This document shows positions 57,901 through 64,000 of a stretch of 64,000 nt of DNA, piece by piece. Each line of letters opens with the position of its first letter. Position 1 is the first letter of the stretch. The notes below the pieces were generated by a model, which was given only the letters and a program-made list of their open reading frames with translations, did no database searches and was not told the origin of the DNA. The stretch spans positions 460,886 through 524,885 of the forward strand of contig MU001693.1 of NCBI GenBank assembly GCA_010093515.1, written 5' to 3'. Origin of the DNA: Lineolata rhizophorae (Eukaryota; Ascomycota; Dothideomycetes; Lineolatales; Lineolataceae). Both the position numbers and the translations under genes were made by a program.

Positions 57901-58888
57901 AATAGGCTCTGACGATGCATCGGAAGACCTGCTGGACCTCGTAGACTCGCCAGAGAAGACGAGATCCCCCAAGAAAAACACCTCCACCGCTCATCCACAC
58001 ACGCCCACGCACTCCATCACCGAGACAGCCACGACGGATCCCTTGGCCTCGCCCCCACCGCAGTCCATATCTTCACCAAAACCGGACAGCGCCGCCAATA
58101 ACGCCGCGCTCGACCCCTCGAATCCGCTTCACATTACGCTTCCGACCTTTCGTATGGTGATCCTCGCCGACGAGACGCTAGAAGCCTTTTTCGAGTCGGC
58201 CTTCGCGGACTCGTTCCGCCTTGCCGACGCACCGCCGACGCCATCTTCGCGCTCCGCGTCCGTCAGCACGTTCGCCAGCAGCGCGACCACGCCCGCCCCA
58301 CGGCCCGCGGCGCCCGTTGCCCCCGCCGGTTCCGCAGCAGGTGGCCCTTCCCAAGGCCCGACGCCGGCGGGGGCGGTACCGCCGGGAGCCGGCGCGGGAC
58401 CGGTCCCCGGCGCGGGCGGTGTCGTCGGGCCCGGCCGCGGCCTCCGCGGCATGCTGGACAACATCGTGTCGGACGGGATGCGCGTGGCGGCCGAGGTGAA
58501 GCGGCGCATGGACGAGGCGCAGCGCGAGCTGGACGCGGCGTCGTCGGCGGCGGGCCAGCAGCGGCGGCCGAGCCGGGCGGGCGCCGAGGAGGAGGATGAG
58601 GACGAGGAGGACGAGGAAAGGGGGCGGGCGACGGAGCTGCTGGAGGGGGCGGACGCGGCGAGTGTGGGGTTGGGGGTGAGTACGGAGGCGGGGAAAGAGG
58701 GGAAGCAGGAGGAGGGGCAGGGTGGAGGGGTGGCGGGAGGGGGTGGGGATGTGAGTCTTTTGGATGCGCCGGTTCGGGGAGAGGAGGGCAGGGAAGGCCA
58801 GGGGGTTGGTCAGGCGTCGGGGCAGGCGCAGAGGCCGAGAGGAGCGAGCCAGGGTCAGAAGAGCGGAGTGGTGGAGTTTGAGAGGTAG
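54946..58888 (+). CDS. GRAM-TBC-EF-hand Rab GTPase-activating protein, Gyp2/Mdr1-type
   Basis: Accelerates GTP hydrolysis by Rab-family GTPases in membrane traffic. Exons 54946-56261, 56317-57167 and 57249-58888 give 1268 residues. The N-terminal third is a GRAM-like domain (YVGRLHLSEQFLCFSTS; CAIRRVERLSSQSYMFALAI) with Gly-rich inserts. The TBC domain starts near residue 338 (VGLPNRLRGEIWELTSG). The arginine finger IEKDLNR (IxxDxxR, about 384-390) and glutamine finger YCQ (about 425) are both intact, so it should be active. A conserved YMSESQAFFLLSILCDRLLP block is rebuilt over the first intron. An EF-hand-type loop YDDDGDGKVDREG lies near residue 817. The C-terminus is acidic and Gly/Pro-rich, disordered and very GC-rich. 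Confidence 0.95.
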
Positions 58889-60453
58889 TGTCCGCGGTTG
58901 TTGGAGTTAGATGCTGTTGCTCTCTCTAGCTCTCCGCCTTCCTGCGTGGCGGGAGAGGCATGGAAGCCCTTCTTTTTGGCGTATACAGTCCCCTCCGCGC
59001 ACCGGTGTCGGTGTTGATTTTTCCTCGCTCTTCAGGGTTAGGGATGGTTTGGTTGCTTCCTTGGGTTCCGTTCGTCTCGCTTGGTTCGTCTCCGTATCTG
59101 TACTGCTGCTACCTACGTACTTGCCTACCTAGGTATGTATGTTGCTGTGTGAACCTGCCCGTGTGCCCTGTCACTGGTGGTTGGGCGTGCGTGGCCGCGC
59201 CCTCTCGTCATCTCCGAAGCTTGCGAGTTGAGAGGGGCTCCGTGTTATATCTATATAAGTAGTTTCTGTAGTATCATGATAGATCCTTATCTGCAAAGTA
59301 TTTGGCAATTCACAGAGAGCTATCTACCGTGTTTTGCGCGAAGTGTACATTCTGAATGCGGAGTACAGGCCTTTGAGATACACTGCAGGAGCCATTGACC
59401 AAAAACAGGCTAGTCTGGCCAGCGCTTCATTTTCCAGCTGGACTCGAAAACTCTATATTGTGTACCGTAAAAGGCGAAAAATAAAAGGTATTTTTCAGAC
59501 GATGAAGAAAAAAAAAAAAGGAAGTGCCGACCGTGGTGCCAAAGTCTATCAGTCGTGCCGTTCTATAACCAAATGATCAAAAACCGAAAAAGTCGGAGGA
59601 CGAGAAAGCGAAAACAAAGTATCTGTCCAAGCTGAAATGGACGAAGCAGGATCAAATAAACTCAAATAAAACAAAATGTAATATCGTAGATGTGGACAAA
59701 TCTGGAGACAAGATTTCCAAAACATAATGTGCCGCCGCCTCTTCCATGCCACGCCGCGCCTATTCAGTGCATTTTCAGCCTCCAGCCGTCAAATAGGTGA
59801 ACTCAATATTCCAGGTTTCCTCGAGCCACCATCAAACAAAACGCCGCCGAAGCAAACCGTCAGAACAAGAAGCGTGTACGATGCAGGCACATGTATATAC
59901 CTGAAAGTAGAAACGACCGAAACGGGCTGAATGATATACTGGACAAGTTCGGAAGAGCATTGTGTGCATGAAACCGTAAAGAAAACACATTCAGGCGCTG
60001 CCCAATTCAGTGGTATCAAAGTATGACAGTCAATCTAAAGAAAAACCAAAAAAAAAAAACAAGAACAAAAAAAAAGCCTATTCAATGTCGATGCCCTTGT
60101 GGTAGTATATTTTCCCGGGCCGTAGTCTCTCCCTTCGCTTTACACCAAACAAATAGAAATGAAAAGGCAGCACGATGTCACTTTTGAAGCATACGCGCCC
60201 GTGACTCCACTCACGAAATGGACCCAGCCAGCAGGTGCGAATATGGTAGAACCAGAGCAAAGTCACGGGAGGAGAGAAAAAGGAAAGGCATTGGACTATC
60301 AAGTCCGTGCCATGCTTATCCGAGCGGGCTCTTCCTAGGAGCCCTAGAGGCAGATGTTTTACCTAATTTCCCAGCCGGAGATGGCTACCTCCCAACCCCT
60401 AAACCGCCCAGAAAACAAAGAGAACCGAAAAAAAGGAAGGCCGTGAGCCAGCC
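58889..60453. other. convergent intergenic region
   Basis: About 1.6 kb between the 3' ends of the GYP2-like gene and RSR1. It includes a T/G-rich segment, a CCTACCTAGGTA motif near 59125, and A-rich runs (59500-59520, 60045-60075). No supported gene. Confidence 0.6.
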
Positions 60454-61633
60454 TTATAAGATCACGCAGCGGTGCTCGGTCCTCCGCTGGTGGGTCCGCT
60501 TCTTCCGCGACCGATGGCGATGGGTGTGGTGGTCCGAGTGGCGGAGGCGGGACAGCTCGCTCTCGCGCTGAATGATCTGGCGGCAGAGGTCGACGAAGAC
60601 CTCATCGACGTTTGCGCGGCGGCGAGCCGACGTCTCGTAGTACGGGCAGTTGTTCCACAACTGCGACACCTGGAAGGCGCGCGCGCGCGACACGGCCCGG
60701 TCCTCGTCCAGGTCCGACTTGTTGCCCACGAGGACGATGGGCACCTGCGGGTCATCCTTGATGCGGATGATCTGGTCCCGGAGCTCGTACAGCTCGTGCA
60801 GGCTCGACATGGACGTGATGCTGAAGACGAGGAGGAAACCTTGTCCGGTTTTCATGTAAAGGTCCCTGCGGATTTCGTGAAACGGCAAGCGTTAGTTTCA
60901 GGTTCAGACATAATCGCACGTGAATCGACGCGTTAGGTGGGGTCGCCGGTGGATTACCTCATCGCAGCTACAAGTGAAAGGGCACAAAGCGTTAGTAAGC
61001 TGTTGCCAAAAGATCAGATCACACGACAACTGTGCGACTTGGGGCTACAGGTTGAGGAAAGTGGACATACTGAACTGCTCCGTCCCCGCGGTGTCCAATA
61101 TCTCTAGGACCACCTGACGGCCCTATACAGTCGGCGATGCATTCGTTAGCAATGCTGGGCCGTGGCAATACCGCAAAGCAAGCTTCCTGTCCGGAAGCAG
61201 GGTGGTTTCGCATACATCGACGTTGAGCGGCTTGCGGTACGAGTCTTCGATTGTGGGATCGTAGGCCTCGATCCAGACGTTCTGGACAAATTGCGCTTGG
61301 TGTAATTCAGTTCTCACGCTCAGACAGATGAAGAGGAAGGAAGACTCGGGCGCCGATCATACCCGTCAGGCAGCTCTTGCCGACTCCGCCTGTTTTGGGG
61401 TGGTCACCACCAACAGTCAGCATTCGCCTTCCTTAACACCAAAACAGCCCCGTCCCAGAATGACTTGAGTATTCTCCGGCCACCTTCCCGGGCAGGGTTC
61501 GTTTTTGAAAGTCCACATACCAGAGCCAAGCACCACGATATGGTATTCCCGTTCCCTGCGGGTTCAGTTTAGTAAGGTGTATCGCTCCAATTTCAGCGGC
61601 GGCGTTATGGGAGCGGGCGGACCTCTGTTGCAT
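60454..61633 (-). CDS. RSR1: Ras-like small GTPase Rsr1/Bud1 (Krev-1)
   Basis: Polarity GTPase of the Rap/Rsr1 group. Minus-strand exons 61633-61623, 61555-61521, 61389-61363, 61295-61216, 61122-61071, 60967-60958 and 60865-60454 give 208 residues. Spliced motifs: YHIVVLGSGGVGKSCLT (P-loop), effector YDPTIEDSY, DTAGTEQF with Thr where Ras has Gln (Rap/Rsr1 signature), TAMRDLYMKTGQGFLLVFS, NKSD and TSA. The C-terminus is polybasic and ends CVIL, a CAAX box that predicts geranylgeranylation. Three exons are tiny (11, 27 and 10 bases). The first exon uses a weak GTCCGC donor, so the extreme N-terminus (MQQRERE) is less certain than the rest. Length equals that of fungal Rsr1. Confidence 0.93.
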
Positions 61634-64000
61634 GTCTCGCTATGACATGTGTAGTATGTGTGGGTAGAAGAGAAGTCCAGGTCGAGGAAGGAGTGGAAGA
61701 AGAGGAAGGGAAGGTCGCGAGCGAAGGGCGGCGGACCCAAGGTCGAAAGACGGGCGCCGCAGGCAGAAACTATGTCGAGGAGGAAGAAGCGGCCGGTGAG
61801 GTCGGGGAGGGAAGGGACGCCCGGCGCAGCGGTCCAGTCGGAGAAGGAGCGAGGCAGAGGCAGCGAGAGAGCCCCGGAAAGCGGCCGGGCGGGGGCGATG
61901 CAGGAAGGTGCTTATGGCCGACGGGCTTCTGGAGCCAAGGTGTTGGGTGCGGCCCTTTCGATGTTTGGGTACGACGGACGGGGCGCCAGGACTAGGGCTA
62001 AGGGTACCTAACTCGTGGGCCCCGAGGGCGTGAACGGGCCTGTGGGACGGGGGACCGGTGTCGCGTGTCGCTGCCCGTGCTAAATGCGATCTACCGTAGT
62101 ATCGGGCTCGCTCCGCCTGCTGGTCCGGAAGCACAAAAAAAACCCTAGCTCATGTCAGCTCCGCCGCCGGACGATGCCGAAGCAGGCGCCAACCAGAGCT
62201 CGCTGCTGCGCTACAGCTGTAAGCCACGATCGGCCCAGCTCCGGGGAGGAAGCACCCGAGAGCCTTCGGAAAAGGAGCTGTCTCGTCTGGAAAACGAACA
62301 CAAGAGTGTAGGAGCTGCCGTCGATCCTTCAAAGGCCGCTGGTCAAAAGGGGGCAAAGAGTGCCTGTGTGCATACCGGTACGACCAAAAAAGAAAAAAAA
62401 GGAAGCTTCGAGAGCGGTGGTGGGTGGCGGCGCGGGTTGTACCTTTCCAGGGTCTTGCGCGCCGTTCTGATTCGCGTGCGGCCGTTGGAAGGAAGCTCAG
62501 CTCATACTCTCGAAGCCGCTTTCCCAGCAGTAACACAAATCGCTTCGCGTACTAAGAACTCGGCGGTTTTGGCGATGTGCGGGCGGCGGCTGCGGCTGCG
62601 GCCGGGCGAGGCGTTTTGCTGTCTGACGGCAGGTCCTGCTGTGGCGGCGTTGTTGACTGCGGTGGCTTGCAACTGTGCAGCCAGTCGGCGTGGGCGGACG
62701 CAAGGCAGCTTCCCGTCGAGCAAAACGTTTTGCGCTTATCGATTACGGCCAACCTAACCCCCCCTGCCAGCGGACTCGCACGACTCGAAGACCGAAGGAC
62801 ACAAGGCCTGGCGAGATGCTAGGCCAGTGCGTAGAAGAAAGGCAGAAATACTAGGTATGACGAAGAAGACCACGCAACAAAATCACAGTCCCCCCGGGGA
62901 ACGTGACAGCAGAATCCAAATGTTATATATGAGCAGCGTACGGAAGTAAGGGCGACCGTTACGTAGGACGTATATGCACCGTTTCTAGCCGCTGGACTGG
63001 GTGCGCACGACGAGACGAGATGCTTTGCTCTTTGGCCAGCGGCCGAACTGCATTAACGGGCGGCGGCCGTGCACCTATATACTTTGGGAGAGCTACTGGG
63101 AAGGCCGAGGGAGAGGGCCCCAGCAAGGGAAAAGGAAGAAGAAAAAAAAAAAGAAAAGAAAACGCCCTCCCCTGCAGCCCTGGGGAACGGGGAGCGAGCC
63201 TGTCCAAGGCGACCATAATTGCGGGCGAATTGTGTCTGCCTTCTGCCTCGCGATAGGGCGAAGTCGAAAAAGTTTCGCCCGAAGGCGGCTACGAGGGCTG
63301 CTGGCAGGCATCGGGCCTGTTACAACTTGCTTTGGACAGCGCATTTTTGCCTAGCCTAGGCACAAAGTCGGGGGGGCCGGCCATGCAACAACGCTTTCTG
63401 GGCAAGCCCGACCCAGGGCGCCGCTGCAGCAGCCAACCTAACAGCAAACGGGCAAAAGCCTGCCGGGGCGCTGGCTGTCTGTGATGCTTGCTTTCATGGG
63501 GGCACGAACGTGCAGAACCGGTGCCGTGACGCTGAACCCGGCCGCCCGTCCCGTTCCCGTTCGCAAGGTCTGTCTACCTACAGAACGCTGCGGTGCATCC
63601 GAGGCAGCGCGAGCGTGCGTGCTCTGCCCTTCGCGCCCAAGTGTGTCTCTGCATCCGCACCGTTCTGGTCGTAATCCCGCCGGACGTACCGCGTAGATCG
63701 CCAGGCCGGGCCTAAAGTGCGTGCCGACGTGCGTTGGCATATACATGCGCGAGCGCAAAAAGCGTGGGTTGCCGTACCCAAAATCCGGGCTGGGGCTGCT
63801 GCGTGCGGTACCTATGGAACGACATCTTTTTACACTTCACCGTACATATCGCATGCTTCCTTCACTGTCTGGCGTTGGCCAGCACGGTGCGTGGAGTGGA
63901 CCCCCTTCCAACAACCCCCCTCCCCTGCGGGTCTCGCCAAGCTCAGCGCCGCCACGCCGGAACCACCGACGATTTGCTGCCGCTCCGAGACGGCTTGACG
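61634..64000. other. GC-rich region, no supported gene
   Basis: About 2.4 kb to the window end. The part next to RSR1 is C/T-rich on its coding strand and is the presumed promoter. Long frames on both strands (for example 62152-62757 and 61640-62134) lack domains and look like GC-rich chance frames. An A-rich purine run lies at 63130-63165. Confidence 0.5.

Noticed and set aside
61640-62757. Open frames of 117-201 residues near the right end
   Set aside because: GC-rich, low-complexity, overlapping on both strands, no domain or convincing start context.
1-64000. tRNA, 5S rRNA, CRISPR arrays or intact mobile elements
   Set aside because: I looked for tRNA A/B-box-like sequences, 5S-like sequence, regular spacer repeats and transposase or reverse-transcriptase motifs and found none that hold up; a covariance-model scan would be decisive for RNAs.

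Overview
The window is nuclear DNA of a filamentous ascomycete (Pezizomycotina). Most genes are split by introns of about 50-140 bases with GT..AG ends and CTAAC/CTGAC-like branch sites. The gene set is typical of these fungi: Sho1, cerevisin, a Zn2Cys6 regulator, an RTA1 exporter, a DUF3500 protein, a berberine-bridge-like oxidase and Rsr1. Species or class cannot be fixed from the sequence. Exon coordinates below were worked out by reading frame, splice signals and phase; for every multi-exon gene with a fixed model the summed exon length is a multiple of three.

Layout. 1-7.5 kb: gene-poor flank and a long pyrimidine-rich leader of SHO1. 7.5-15.4 kb: SHO1 osmosensor, mitochondrial ribosomal protein S16, an AVT-type amino-acid transporter (minus), a doubtful small gene, and a dynactin p24-like RO10 protein. 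15.4-17.8 kb: AT-rich and gene-free. 17.8-27.8 kb: an F-box-like protein, a vacuolar subtilisin (minus), a Upc2-like Zn2Cys6 regulator facing an RTA1-family lipid exporter, and a possible lipase remnant. 27.8-32 kb: one 1405-residue disordered protein. 34-46 kb: an accessory, redox-rich stretch with an Frm2-like nitroreductase, a salicylate-hydroxylase-like flavoprotein, a DUF3500 protein, a C2H2-like zinc-finger protein, a secreted FAD-linked oxidase and a second F-box-like protein. 46.8-61.6 kb: mostly housekeeping genes, namely dynein light intermediate chain and IST3 (divergent pair), an atypical SDR, a Bax-inhibitor-family protein, the Rab-GAP Gyp2 and the Ras-like GTPase Rsr1. 61.6-64 kb: GC-rich, no convincing gene.

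How genes relate. Sho1, Rsr1, Gyp2, dynein LIC and RO10 belong to polarity, stress-signalling and traffic machinery but show no operon-like arrangement. The 36-45 kb block (aromatic-ring monooxygenase, DUF3500, zinc finger, BBE oxidase) is the best candidate for an undescribed accessory pathway. No CRISPR array, rRNA, tRNA or intact transposon was recognised. A run of 10 Ns (46466-46475) marks an assembly gap.
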